This document shows, piece after piece, positions 17,800 through 26,605 of a stretch of DNA of 64,000 nucleotides. The DNA is taken from assembly GCA_041676625.1 (NCBI GenBank), contig JBAYRN010000006.1:1-64000 (forward strand), written 5' to 3'. The position numbers and the translations under genes are program-made. Numbering within the stretch: position 1 is the first letter of the stretch; every line of letters starts with the position of its first letter. Below the pieces are notes generated by a model. It saw only the letters and a list, made by a program, of their open reading frames with translations, did no database searches and was not told the DNA's origin. This DNA comes from JAEXNA01 sp041676625. GTDB lineage: Bacteria; Vulcanimicrobiota; Xenobia; Xenobiales; JADMJV01.

Positions 17800-18513
17800 A
17801 TGGCATCTTCTGAAAAGGCATTGGTCCAGTTTCAAAAGACCGAGCGGGTCTACCAGTTGGGCGATCGCCAGGTGCACGCGCTCCACCCCCTGGATCTGAC
17901 CATCGGGTCGGACGAGTTCGTGATGATTCTCGGGCCTTCAGGGTCGGGAAAGACCACCATGATGAACCTTCTGGCGGGCATGGACAGCCCCACGGCAGGA
18001 GCGCTGCAGGTGGGAGATTTGGAGGTCTCCAGCCTCTCTCGAAAGCAGTTGGTGAACTATCGGAGGCAGATGGTGGGAGTGGTGTTCCAGTTCTTCAATC
18101 TGATCCCTAACCTCACGGCCCTGGAAAACATCCAGTTTGTCTCCGAACTGACGGGCACCGGGGGAGACGCCGCCAGGGCCCTGGACTCGGTGGGTCTGGA
18201 GGGCAGGCAGCATCACTTCCCTCACGAGCTTTCCGGCGGAGAGCAACAGCGCGTGGCGATCGCCAGGGCTCTGGTCAAGGAGCCGCCCATCCTGCTGGGA
18301 GACGAACCCACCGGAAATCTGGACGTGGCCACCGGCCAGCGCATCCTGGGGCTTTTTCAGGAGATCCACAAGCAGGGTCGGTGCGTGATCCTGGTCACTC
18401 ACAACAAAGCCATCACCCAGGCCGCCACCCGGGTCATCACCCTGGGCGACGGCCGGGTCCGCTCCGATGAGCGCAACCACAACCCGATCCCGGCCCAAGA
18501 GATCGATTGGTGA
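17800..18513 (+). CDS. MacB/LolD-type ABC transporter ATPase
   Basis: 237 residues from the ATG at 17800; an open frame extends upstream but would run into the divergent start of the serine-palmitoyltransferase-like gene. Walker A GPSGSGKTT (45-53), signature LSGGEQQR, Walker B ILLGDEPTGNLD and the His switch in LVTHN are all present. The GDEPTGNLD form is the mark of the LolD/MacB/FtsE subfamily, whose partners are FtsX-type permeases such as the one at 11484-13892. The stop overlaps the next gene by 4 nt (GTGA). Confidence 0.9.
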   Translation: MASSEKALVQFQKTERVYQLGDRQVHALHPLDLTIGSDEFVMILGPSGSGKTTMMNLLAGMDSPTAGALQVGDLEVSSLSRKQLVNYRRQMVGVVFQFFNLIPNLTALENIQFVSELTGTGGDAARALDSVGLEGRQHHFPHELSGGEQQRVAIARALVKEPPILLGDEPTGNLDVATGQRILGLFQEIHKQGRCVILVTHNKAITQAATRVITLGDGRVRSDERNHNPIPAQEIDW

Positions 18514-19295
18514 GCAGCTTCTACCGGGGGAAGCTGGTGCTGGTGGTGGGGGGCACCCAGGGGATCGGCCTGGCCGTGGCGCGCCAACTGGAGCGGCTGG
18601 GGGCCCGGCTCTGTCTGGTGGCCCGAAACGAAGCTCGCCTGGCCGAGGTCTGCCGATCACTGGCAGAAGCCCGGGGAATTCCGTTGGACGTGGTCGATCG
18701 CAGCCGCACCCTGGAGATTCTGGGACAGGAGATGGAACGAAACGGGGTTTTCGATATCGTGATCAACTGTGCGGGTTTGGCCCGGCCGGGTTATCTGAGC
18801 CTCCAGGAGGATGAAGACATCCGCCAGATGATGGAGGTCAACTATTTTGGTACCTACCACGTCTGCAAGGCGGTCCTGCAGCCCATGCTAGAGCAGGGCC
18901 ACGGGATCATCGCCAACACGGCCTCCCTGGGAGGCCTCATGGGGCTGTTCGGATATGCCGGCTACTGCGCCAGCAAGTACGCGGTGATCGGGTTCTCCGA
19001 GGCTCTGCGCCGGGAGGTCAAGCCGTTCGGGGTCACGGTCTGCGTGCTCTGCCCGCCCAACACCGACACCCCGGGTCTGGCCACCGAAAACCTCAGCAAG
19101 CCTCCGGAGGTTCTGGCTCTGGAAGAGAGCGTGACTACGGTTTCAGCCGACCTGGTGGCGAGCAAGCTACTCAAAGCGCTGCCCCGGGGAAAGAAACTCA
19201 TCATTCCGACTCTTGACGGCTGGATGGCGTACTATCTTTCTCGCTACGCTCCGTTTGTTCTGGAGCGCTTTCTGAAGAGGCCGGAGGCGCCGTAG
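18510..19295 (+). CDS. 3-Ketodihydrosphingosine reductase-like SDR (KDSR/Tsc10 type)
   Basis: About 261 residues. The NADPH site is GGTQGIG (14-20), and the Ser139, Tyr152, Lys156 catalytic set is intact (NTASLGG, YCASK). The downstream CPPNTDTPGLATENLSKPPE closely follows the PPDTDTPGFAEENRTKP block of eukaryotic KDSR, a block not shared by ordinary fatty-acid SDRs. The reaction would be reduction of 3-ketosphinganine to sphinganine. GTG at 18510 overlaps the ATPase stop by 4 nt. The 3' end overlaps the convergent TolC-like gene by 95 nt. The resemblance is read by eye and not scored. Confidence 0.75.
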   Translation: MSSFYRGKLVLVVGGTQGIGLAVARQLERLGARLCLVARNEARLAEVCRSLAEARGIPLDVVDRSRTLEILGQEMERNGVFDIVINCAGLARPGYLSLQEDEDIRQMMEVNYFGTYHVCKAVLQPMLEQGHGIIANTASLGGLMGLFGYAGYCASKYAVIGFSEALRREVKPFGVTVCVLCPPNTDTPGLATENLSKPPEVLALEESVTTVSADLVASKLLKALPRGKKLIIPTLDGWMAYYLSRYAPFVLERFLKRPEAP

Positions 19296-20651
19296 GGCGC
19301 TCTGCTCCCACCGCAAACGACTCCTCATTTTCCACTCCCTCTCCCATGCTTTGCTCCAGAGCGGCCAGCGCCAGCATGTAGGAGTAGACGGATTCGGTGT
19401 AGGCCCCCTGGGACCGCACCAGTTCTCGCTGTTGCTCGTTGACCACCTGAAAGTTTGCCAGACCGGCCTTGTACTGCCCCTGGGCGATGCGCAAAGATTC
19501 ACTGGCGGCAGTCAATTGGACCTCGGTCGACTCCTTAGCCTTTTGCGACAGCTCGAAGGCCCGATAAGCTTCCCGAACCTCTCTTTCGATCTGCTGGCGT
19601 TTCTGCTCTATGGCGGCCAGTTTGATCTCCAGTTGAGCGGCCGCGATCTTGGTCTCGTGGTCCACGATGTTTCCGTTCAAGATGGGCCATTGCAGCACCA
19701 GGCCCACCCGATACCCACCTCGGGAGAGCTGGCTTCCATCGAAGCCCAGCGGAAAGACCGTGCCGGCCAGTCCGAGTCTAGGCCGGGTGCCCCGACTGAC
19801 CGCGGTGAGGGTCTTGGCCGCTGCCTCGGCTTCGGTCAGGGTTGATTTCAGGTCGGCTCGCTGGGCCAGGGCGCGCTCCAGGGCGACCTCCTGGGTGAGA
19901 GCAACGTCTTCTGGTGGAGTAACTTTTTCCACCTCAAGGGGTGTGGATTGGGGTAGTCCTAGCAGCAGCAGGAGCCCTTCCCTGGCGGACTGCCCGGCGA
20001 ATAGACTCCTCTCCACCTCGAGCTGAGCCTGGGCCACCGGCACCTGGGCAAACACCACGTCTCCCCGGGGCACCTGGCCGGCCTCAAACTGCTTCTGGGC
20101 GGTGATCAGATTGGACTGAGCCAGTTCCAACGAAGTCTGGGCATTGACCACCTGCTCCTCGGTCCGCAAGACGGCGATGTAAGCATTCTCAATTTGATGA
20201 TAAAATTGTCTCCAGGTGTTGATGGCCCCCAGGTGAGCACTCTCGGAACTGAGCCGGGCGGCGGCGATCTGATTGCGAACCTGCCCGCCGTCAAACAACA
20301 TTTTATTGATATTGATCTGGGCTTCCAGCACGTTGTAGGCAAAATTGGGGTTGTTCTGAAACTCCCCCTCGATGCCGTCAAGGTTGACCCGTACGGCCGG
20401 AGTCTGGGCTGGTTGCACCCGAGCGACTCCGCCCGAGGCGTTGACCACCCAGCGAGCCGGGGCGGAAACGACCTGGATCCTCTCCTCGGCAATCTCGAGC
20501 TGGGAAAAGAGCTGCTTGATCTGCGGATTTTGGGCTAGGGCGATGTCGACCGCCTCCTGCAGATTCAGTCGTATCGGCTGTTCTTGGGCCAGGGAAAACT
20601 GGCTGCTCAAGGCGAGCCACAACACCAGCGCCATTAGCATAAACCGCTTCA
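19201..20651 (-). CDS. TolC-family outer-membrane channel
   Basis: About 483 residues from GTG 20651; an ATG 12 nt later is also possible, and longer upstream frames would cross the start of the divergent membrane-fusion gene. A signal peptide (MLMALVLWLALSSQFSLA) is followed by two repeats of the outer-membrane efflux domain with LQEAVDIALAQNPQI at the beginning, long heptad-rich helices, and NFQVVNEQQRELV late in the second repeat. The tail is a low-complexity, Ser/Glu/Pro-rich stretch. It would form the outer-membrane exit duct for a tripartite exporter with the membrane-fusion protein and the MacB-type pump nearby. Confidence 0.85.
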
Positions 20652-20743
20652 CCAACAGCTGTTTGGGAAACCGGAAAGGCTCCCTCCAGTCTAAGGACAC
20701 AACGAGAGGAACTACTCGAGCCCGAGCAAACAAGGAGCTTGAA

Positions 20744-22144
20744 GTGAACAATCGATATTTCTTGGTCATATTGATATCGCTCCTGGTCAACACCGGGTGC
20801 GGTCAAAAGCTGCCCACCGTCAGGGTGGCGAGCCCGGTTCGGGCCGACATCAAGGTGGATTTCTTGGCGACCGGCACCACGGAGGCCAGGGAGGTGGCTG
20901 TTCCCATCCAGAATCACGGATACCTGCGTGAGCTTCTGATCGAAAAGGACCAGTTGGTGAAGAAGGGACAGGCCCTGGCCGTGATTGAGGACCAGGGAGG
21001 ACAAGAAGAGCTAGAGTTCTTGCTTCGCGACCTCAACATCATGCGGAGCAACCGGGATGAGCTAGCCACCCAACTGGAGCTGAAGCGGGCGCAGATGGCC
21101 CTGAACACCCGGACCCGCCAGGCCCAGGGCGAGCTGGCCAGGGCCCAATACCAGGAGAAGATCGCCGAGGTTTCCGAGCAAAAGGTGCAAGTCGCCGAGG
21201 CCACCGTGGATGAAACCGAAGCTTCCTTGCGTCAGGCCCGGCGCGAACACGAACGGATGCAGGAGCTTTTCGAAGAGGACATCGCCTCCCAGGCCCAGGT
21301 AGAGCGAGCCCAGATGGAAGAAGAGATCGCTCTGGCCCGCCGGACCCGAGCCATCAAGGAGCTTGAGGACCTCAAGAACGGTCTCACCAGAGAAGCCCGA
21401 GAACGAGCGAAGGCCGAACTATCCGCCTCCCGAGCCGCTCTCCCCGACGGCACCGCCAACGAAATCGAACTCTCCCTGATGCAGAAGCAGTTGGATACCA
21501 ACATTCTGGAGCTGTTGAGGAAAGAGGCCGAGGTGGAGCGGCAGCGCAAGAGACTCGCCCGCAGCACCATTCGGGCCCCCATCGACGGGCGTGTTCTGGA
21601 GCTCACGGCCGAAGTCGACGAGCTGCTCGGCGGGGGCAACCTGGTGGTGCTGGTGGACGACAAAAACGTCTGGGTGGAAGCCGATGTTTCCGAGCAAGAC
21701 TCCACCTACGTGGAAGTCGGACAGCCGGTTCAGGTCCATCTCCCCTCCCTCGACGGCCAGCGCTTTCCCGGCAAGATCGAGAGTGTGGGCGCGGCCCTCC
21801 GGACCCCTCGAGACGTGATCGGAAACGCCCGCTTTTTGGGCATCAAGGTGGTCTTCGACGAAGAGATCAAAGGGATCCGCCCCGGTCTGGAGGCCGACGT
21901 GGAAGGGAGCCGCTTGCTGGCCGAAAATGCCCTGACGGTGCCCCATCAGGCGGTCTTTCGAGAAGGCGAGCAGAATTTCGTGGTGGTGCTGGAGGGGAAT
22001 CGGGTCCGCCGAGTACCGGTGACCACCGGAGCGTCGGATGCAGAAAAGATCGAGATCAAAGACGGACTCCAAGAGTCTCAACCGGTGGTGATCGACCACC
22101 CCAGTCGCTTTGTCAGTGATACCGAGGTGGAATTGAAGGATTAG
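20744..22144 (+). CDS. HlyD/MacA-type membrane-fusion (periplasmic adaptor) protein
   Basis: 466 residues from GTG 20744, chosen because AAGGAGC lies 6-7 nt before it; the open frame upstream is antisense to tolC. The N-terminus is a signal sequence ending NTGC, a weak lipobox, so it may be a lipoprotein. Next come the first half of a lipoyl/barrel-sandwich domain, a long alpha-helical hairpin of Glu/Arg/Ala/Gln-rich heptads (about 85-270), the second half (STIRAPIDGRVLEL) and a beta-barrel domain with GIRPGLEADV. It would link the inner-membrane pump to TolC. It is divergent from tolC (92-bp gap) and its stop interlocks with that of the convergent TIM-barrel gene. Confidence 0.85.
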   Translation: MNNRYFLVILISLLVNTGCGQKLPTVRVASPVRADIKVDFLATGTTEAREVAVPIQNHGYLRELLIEKDQLVKKGQALAVIEDQGGQEELEFLLRDLNIMRSNRDELATQLELKRAQMALNTRTRQAQGELARAQYQEKIAEVSEQKVQVAEATVDETEASLRQARREHERMQELFEEDIASQAQVERAQMEEEIALARRTRAIKELEDLKNGLTREARERAKAELSASRAALPDGTANEIELSLMQKQLDTNILELLRKEAEVERQRKRLARSTIRAPIDGRVLELTAEVDELLGGGNLVVLVDDKNVWVEADVSEQDSTYVEVGQPVQVHLPSLDGQRFPGKIESVGAALRTPRDVIGNARFLGIKVVFDEEIKGIRPGLEADVEGSRLLAENALTVPHQAVFREGEQNFVVVLEGNRVRRVPVTTGASDAEKIEIKDGLQESQPVVIDHPSRFVSDTEVELKD

Positions 22145-22824
22145 AGTTCTTCGATGGCCTCGGCGAAGGCGGAAGTGGCGTCTTGCAGGCTACCCACCTC
22201 CAGGCCGGTGACCACCGCCCCGATGGTGATTCCGGCTGCTCCGGCTTTTTTCAGTGCACCCACCTGGTGAGGCCTGATGTCTTTCTGGGTGGGGATCAGG
22301 ATCGGCATCGATGAAGACTGCGCCAGCCGCCGGTAGCGAGCCACGTCTTCGAGATTTAAGGGGGAACGGTAGAGGTCGCGAGGGATGATGGAGCTTTCGA
22401 TCACATTGACCCCCAGGGCGTGGAGCGACTCCACCAGCCAGGGCTCCCAACTCGAGTCGATAGCCACCATGCGGCCCAGCTTCGGCAGTTCCAGATACTC
22501 CGGCGGAGTGAAGCGACAGAACAGATCCCAGAAGTCGATCCCGCTCTCACAGATCTCTTCAAGGTCTTGCCGAGACGGTTGCTCGGTCTCCCCCGTCACG
22601 ATGCCCAGGGGCACCTCCCCGATGGTGGCCAGGATCTCTTTGATGACCGCCTTTTCTTTGCTCCAACTGTGAAAGTGGGTGTCCGAGGCGTAGTGGTGAC
22701 AGTTCACGTGAACTTTCAAGCAACGCGCACCGGCCTTGACCGCCGCCTCGGCCAGCGCTGGATCGTTTTTGGGCAGGCTCACCATCAGGGTGAAGCCCGA
22801 TTTGAGGGTCTCCAGAAGTTTCAT
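22141..22824 (-). CDS. Predicted TIM-barrel protein of unknown function
   Basis: 227 residues. The strand-helix pattern fits a (beta/alpha)8 barrel: FTLMVSLPK, CLKVHVNCHH, PLGIVTGE, MVAIDSSWEP, VNVIESSI, MPILIPTQK, GITIGAVVTG. It resembles the ThiE/NanE/indole-glycerol-phosphate-synthase superfamily in outline, and the last strand-turn (ITIGAVVTG) could bind a phosphate, but I recognise no specific family. His-rich and acidic positions near HVNCHHYAS and ESGIDFWD could be catalytic. It begins directly after the smc stop and is probably co-transcribed with it. No function is proposed. Confidence 0.6.
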   Translation of the reverse strand: MKLLETLKSGFTLMVSLPKNDPALAEAAVKAGARCLKVHVNCHHYASDTHFHSWSKEKAVIKEILATIGEVPLGIVTGETEQPSRQDLEEICESGIDFWDLFCRFTPPEYLELPKLGRMVAIDSSWEPWLVESLHALGVNVIESSIIPRDLYRSPLNLEDVARYRRLAQSSSMPILIPTQKDIRPHQVGALKKAGAAGITIGAVVTGLEVGSLQDATSAFAEAIEEL

Positions 22825-25800
22825 CTATCCTAGTGCTCCCAGCTTCTCTTCGACCTCAGTGAGCTTCACGTTGAGCACCCGGGAGACTCCCGGATCGGTC
22901 ATGGTCACCCCGTACAGCAGGTCGGCAAACTCCATGGTCTTGCGGTTGTGGGTCACCACCAAAAACTGCGAACTGGTGGAAAACTCCAGCAGTCGGGTGG
23001 CCACTTTTTCCACGTTGCGCTCGTCCAGGGGGGCGTCCAACTCATCCAGTATTACGATGGGGCTCGGTTTACAGGCCAGAAGCGACATCAAGAACGCGAT
23101 CGCCGAGAGGGCTCTCTCGCCGGAAGACATGAGCATCATGTTTTGCTGTTTCTTGCCGGGTGGACAAGCCACGATGTCGACCCCCGACTCCAGGGGATCC
23201 TCGGGGTCGCACAATTCGAGCTTGGCGGTACCACCACCAAAGAGATCGGTGAAGAGACGGGCGAAGGTGTCGTTCACCTTGTGGAAGGTCTCTTTGAAGA
23301 GGTGGCTGGTGGCCTCGTCCAGCTCCCGCATGATCTTCACCAGACTGGTCTTGCCCTCGATCAGGTCGTTGATCTGAGCTTCCAGCCCCGAGTAGCGCTC
23401 GTTCAGCCGCTCGAAATCCTCCCGGGCCCCCAGGTTTACCCCACCGAAGTTATCCAGGAAGTGCTTCAGGTGTCCGATCCGGGTCCGGGCGCCGATCATC
23501 TCCTCAGCCGAGAGCGGTTCGGTCTGTTCGGCAACCTTCAGGAGTTCCTCAGGCTCGGTTTGGCCGTCGCTCAGGCGCTGGATGGCGTCTTCATACTGGG
23601 TGGTCACTTTGGTGCGTTCCAGTTCGATGCGATGCAGCTCGGCGTTGAGCTTCTGCAGGCCGCCGGCGGCCCGGGAGAAGTCGGAGTTGAGCCGCTCGGC
23701 TTTTTCGTCGATGGCCTGGTGGGACTGGCGTACCTTGCGCAGCTCCTCGGTTTTCAACTCCACTCGCTTGAGCAGTTCTTCAGACTCTTGCTGCAGCCTG
23801 GTCTCCTCGTCGTCCAGGGCGGATAAGCCTTCGCGGCAGCGCGCCAGGTCTTGCTCGGAACGAGCCCGATCTCCCCGCAGATCGTTTAACCGCTCTTCCT
23901 CGCGGGCACGCTCCCGCTCCAGATCCTGGAGGCGGTCCTGGGCTCTTTCCACTCGCATCTCGGCCTGCAGGCGCTCGCCTCTCATGGCCTCCCGCTTTAG
24001 AGAAAGCGCAGACTCTTGCTGGGCAAACCCGGCCAGCTCCTCTTCCAATCGGGCCAGCTCTGAAGCGATGGCTTCGACCTCCAGGCGGCGAGACTCGCGA
24101 CGCTCGCCGCGAACCAGGGCCCGATCCTCGATCTTTTGCAGCTCGGTTTCCAGGCGACCCAGTTCGGAGGTCAGGCGCTCCAACTGCCGGCTTCGCTCCT
24201 GGTCCTGAGCCCGTCCCTGGGTGAGGGCTGCGGCCAGCTCCTGGATGCGTTCCTGGCGCTTGCGCAGGGCCGCTTCGGCCTCCTCCAGCCCGTTCTGCAG
24301 TTTTTCGATGCGCTGCACGATGCGGATGGAGGCCTGCTCCAGGGCGGCCAGATCCTGGCGAGCCTGGTTGAGCTTTGAACGCGCCGCCAACACCCCGGAA
24401 CGGTTGTCGCGACGGGCTCCACCGGTGAGCGCACCGGAGGGGTTCAGATACTCACCACCCCGAGTCACCAGGTGGGGACGGGAGCCGTGGCATCGGTCGT
24501 AGAGGGCCAGGGCGGTGGGCATGTCTTCCATGATCACGGTCCGGCCCAGCAACTGCTGCAGAATCTGCTCGATCTCGGCCGGGTAGCCCAAAAGCTCCAG
24601 GGCCCAGCCCACCACCCCCCGGCGATCGGGGATATCGGGGCGACGGCCGCCGCTGCGGTTGAGATCCAGGGGCCAGAAGGTGCAGCGCCCGGCCCGCTCT
24701 CTCTTCAAGCGATCGATGAGTTCTGAAGCGGTTCGTTTATCCCGGGTGACGATATTGTTCACGCTGCCGCCCAGAGCGGCTTCAAAGGCCGTCTCCAGTC
24801 CGGCGGGCACCTTGATCAGCTCGCCCAAGAGACCCTGCACTCCGGGGTTTCGCCAATCCAGCACCGTGCGCACCGCCGGGGGCAGGCTGCTGCGGTCCAC
24901 CGCCAGGGCTTCGTATTCGGCGATGCGAGCGACCAGGGGGCGGCGGTGGTTTTCCAGTTCACGCCCGTTGGCGATCTGCTCCACCAGGTCTTCCTGAAAC
25001 TTGTCTCGTCGGGACTTGAGCTTCTGAATCTGCTCCTGAAGCTCGGCGTGTTCGCTCTCGATCGACTGCAGATCGAAAAACTCCACGGTCTCTCCCTGGG
25101 GAGATTCCTTCTGCTCCTGTAGCTCCAGCCGCCGGAACTCGAGCTCTTCCTTGCGGTCGGAGTCGGCCGCCTCTTCGGCCTGGTCCCGCGCGCCCTCTTC
25201 CTTCAAAAACTGGCGGCGCTTCAGGTAGCTATCTCGCTGGAGGCGCAACTCCGAGGCGGGTTCACCCCCGGCGTCTTTGGGCAGCCGCTCCAGTTCTTGG
25301 GAGATCATCTCCAGATGCCCACGGGCCCGGGTCAGTTCTTCGTCGAGTTCCGAGCGACGCGCTGAAAGTTTGGCGATCTGATCGACCTGGGCCTGAACCC
25401 GGTCGGCCCCTGTGTCCACCAGTTCGGTGGCGTTGGTCAGGGAGTCCTGGAGCTGCTTTCGGCGAGCCTGCAAGCTGTCCCGGCTGGCCGCGTTGGCCCC
25501 GCTGCGCTCCCGCAGGGCCGACAGTTGGGCCGAGATCTTCTCCCGCTCGCGGTCGGCCGCTTCCTTCTCCGAGGAGATGCTCTCCAGGGCCTCTCGAGCG
25601 GCCAGTTCTGCCTGCCGAGCGTCCTTCATCTTCTCCTGAATCTGCGAGACTTCGAGGTTCAGGTTGTGGGCCTGGGTGCGTAAGGAGGTGACTTCGTGCA
25701 GAGCCACCCGGCGCTGCAGGTTGGCCAGTTCGTCCTTGCTGGCCTGGTAGCGCTCATAGCGCTGGAGCTGCTTCTTGCTCTCCTGGAGTTGCTCGCCTAC

Positions 25801-26391
25801 CTCCTTGAGGATGTCGTTGAGGCGGATCAGGTTGTCCTCGGTCTGGTCGAGCTTTCGTTCGGCCTCCTTCTTTCTGAACCGATAACGATTGACCGAAGCG
25901 GTCTCCTCCAGCATCATGCGCCGATCTTTGGGATCGTTGGAGAGGACGCGGTCCACCTCTTTGCCGCCCAGCACGAAGAAGCTCCCGGGTCCCACTCCAC
26001 TGCCCATGAGCATCTCGTGGATGTCTTTGAGGCGGCAGGTGGTGCCGTTGAGGGAGAATTTGGAACCGCCGTCCCGGGTCAAACGCCGGGTAATAGCGAC
26101 CTCGGAGAGATCCAGGGGAAGAGTGCCGTCGGTGTTGTCGAAGACCACCGTCACTTCACAGTACGGAGCCGGCTGCTTGTCCGGCGTGCCGGCGAAGATC
26201 AGTTCGTCCAGCTTGGTCGCTCGCAGAGCCTTGACCTGGGACTCCCCCAGACAAAAACGGATAGCATCGGTAAGATTGCTCTTTCCGCTCCCGTTTGGTC
26301 CCACTACCGCCATGAAGCCATGGGGAAACTCGATAGTGGTACTTTTGGAAAATGTCTTAAATCCGAAAAGTTCCAGCCGTTTCAGATACAC
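22825..26391 (-). CDS. smc: Chromosome-segregation ATPase SMC
   Basis: 1188 residues, the normal length for bacterial SMC. The N-terminal head has Walker A VGPNGSGKSNL; residues about 170-500 and 680-1000 are coiled-coil arms; the hinge lies around 500-660 with a GLLGELI start and a GGARRDNRSG exit; the C-terminal head has the signature LMSSGERALSAIAFL and Walker B IVILDELDAPLDERN. SMC organises and separates newly replicated origins with ScpAB, which are not in this window; ParB, which loads SMC at the origin, is encoded at 42.5 kb. The TIM-barrel gene follows immediately. Confidence 0.95.
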   Translation of the reverse strand: MYLKRLELFGFKTFSKSTTIEFPHGFMAVVGPNGSGKSNLTDAIRFCLGESQVKALRATKLDELIFAGTPDKQPAPYCEVTVVFDNTDGTLPLDLSEVAITRRLTRDGGSKFSLNGTTCRLKDIHEMLMGSGVGPGSFFVLGGKEVDRVLSNDPKDRRMMLEETASVNRYRFRKKEAERKLDQTEDNLIRLNDILKEVGEQLQESKKQLQRYERYQASKDELANLQRRVALHEVTSLRTQAHNLNLEVSQIQEKMKDARQAELAAREALESISSEKEAADREREKISAQLSALRERSGANAASRDSLQARRKQLQDSLTNATELVDTGADRVQAQVDQIAKLSARRSELDEELTRARGHLEMISQELERLPKDAGGEPASELRLQRDSYLKRRQFLKEEGARDQAEEAADSDRKEELEFRRLELQEQKESPQGETVEFFDLQSIESEHAELQEQIQKLKSRRDKFQEDLVEQIANGRELENHRRPLVARIAEYEALAVDRSSLPPAVRTVLDWRNPGVQGLLGELIKVPAGLETAFEAALGGSVNNIVTRDKRTASELIDRLKRERAGRCTFWPLDLNRSGGRRPDIPDRRGVVGWALELLGYPAEIEQILQQLLGRTVIMEDMPTALALYDRCHGSRPHLVTRGGEYLNPSGALTGGARRDNRSGVLAARSKLNQARQDLAALEQASIRIVQRIEKLQNGLEEAEAALRKRQERIQELAAALTQGRAQDQERSRQLERLTSELGRLETELQKIEDRALVRGERRESRRLEVEAIASELARLEEELAGFAQQESALSLKREAMRGERLQAEMRVERAQDRLQDLERERAREEERLNDLRGDRARSEQDLARCREGLSALDDEETRLQQESEELLKRVELKTEELRKVRQSHQAIDEKAERLNSDFSRAAGGLQKLNAELHRIELERTKVTTQYEDAIQRLSDGQTEPEELLKVAEQTEPLSAEEMIGARTRIGHLKHFLDNFGGVNLGAREDFERLNERYSGLEAQINDLIEGKTSLVKIMRELDEATSHLFKETFHKVNDTFARLFTDLFGGGTAKLELCDPEDPLESGVDIVACPPGKKQQNMMLMSSGERALSAIAFLMSLLACKPSPIVILDELDAPLDERNVEKVATRLLEFSTSSQFLVVTHNRKTMEFADLLYGVTMTDPGVSRVLNVKLTEVEEKLGALG

Positions 26392-26605
26392 TTGTCGATG
26401 ACCTAACCTAACCCGGTCCGTGATACCGGAGATGCAAAAGTCGTAGAGTCCTCAAAATCCTGCGGAACCCAAACCTCGATCTAGAGGCATGAACTCCTTG
26501 TATGACGCGGTTCTGACGCCATTATGGAAAATCCTTCAATAAAATGGCAATTCATGGGATTTTTTTCAAACACGTGGTGGTGAAAAATTTGGGTAAAATA
26601 AAGAT

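Noticed and set aside
20372..20743. Longer N-terminus for the membrane-fusion protein
   Set aside because: It would be antisense to tolC; GTG 20744 has a strong Shine-Dalgarno and starts a signal sequence.
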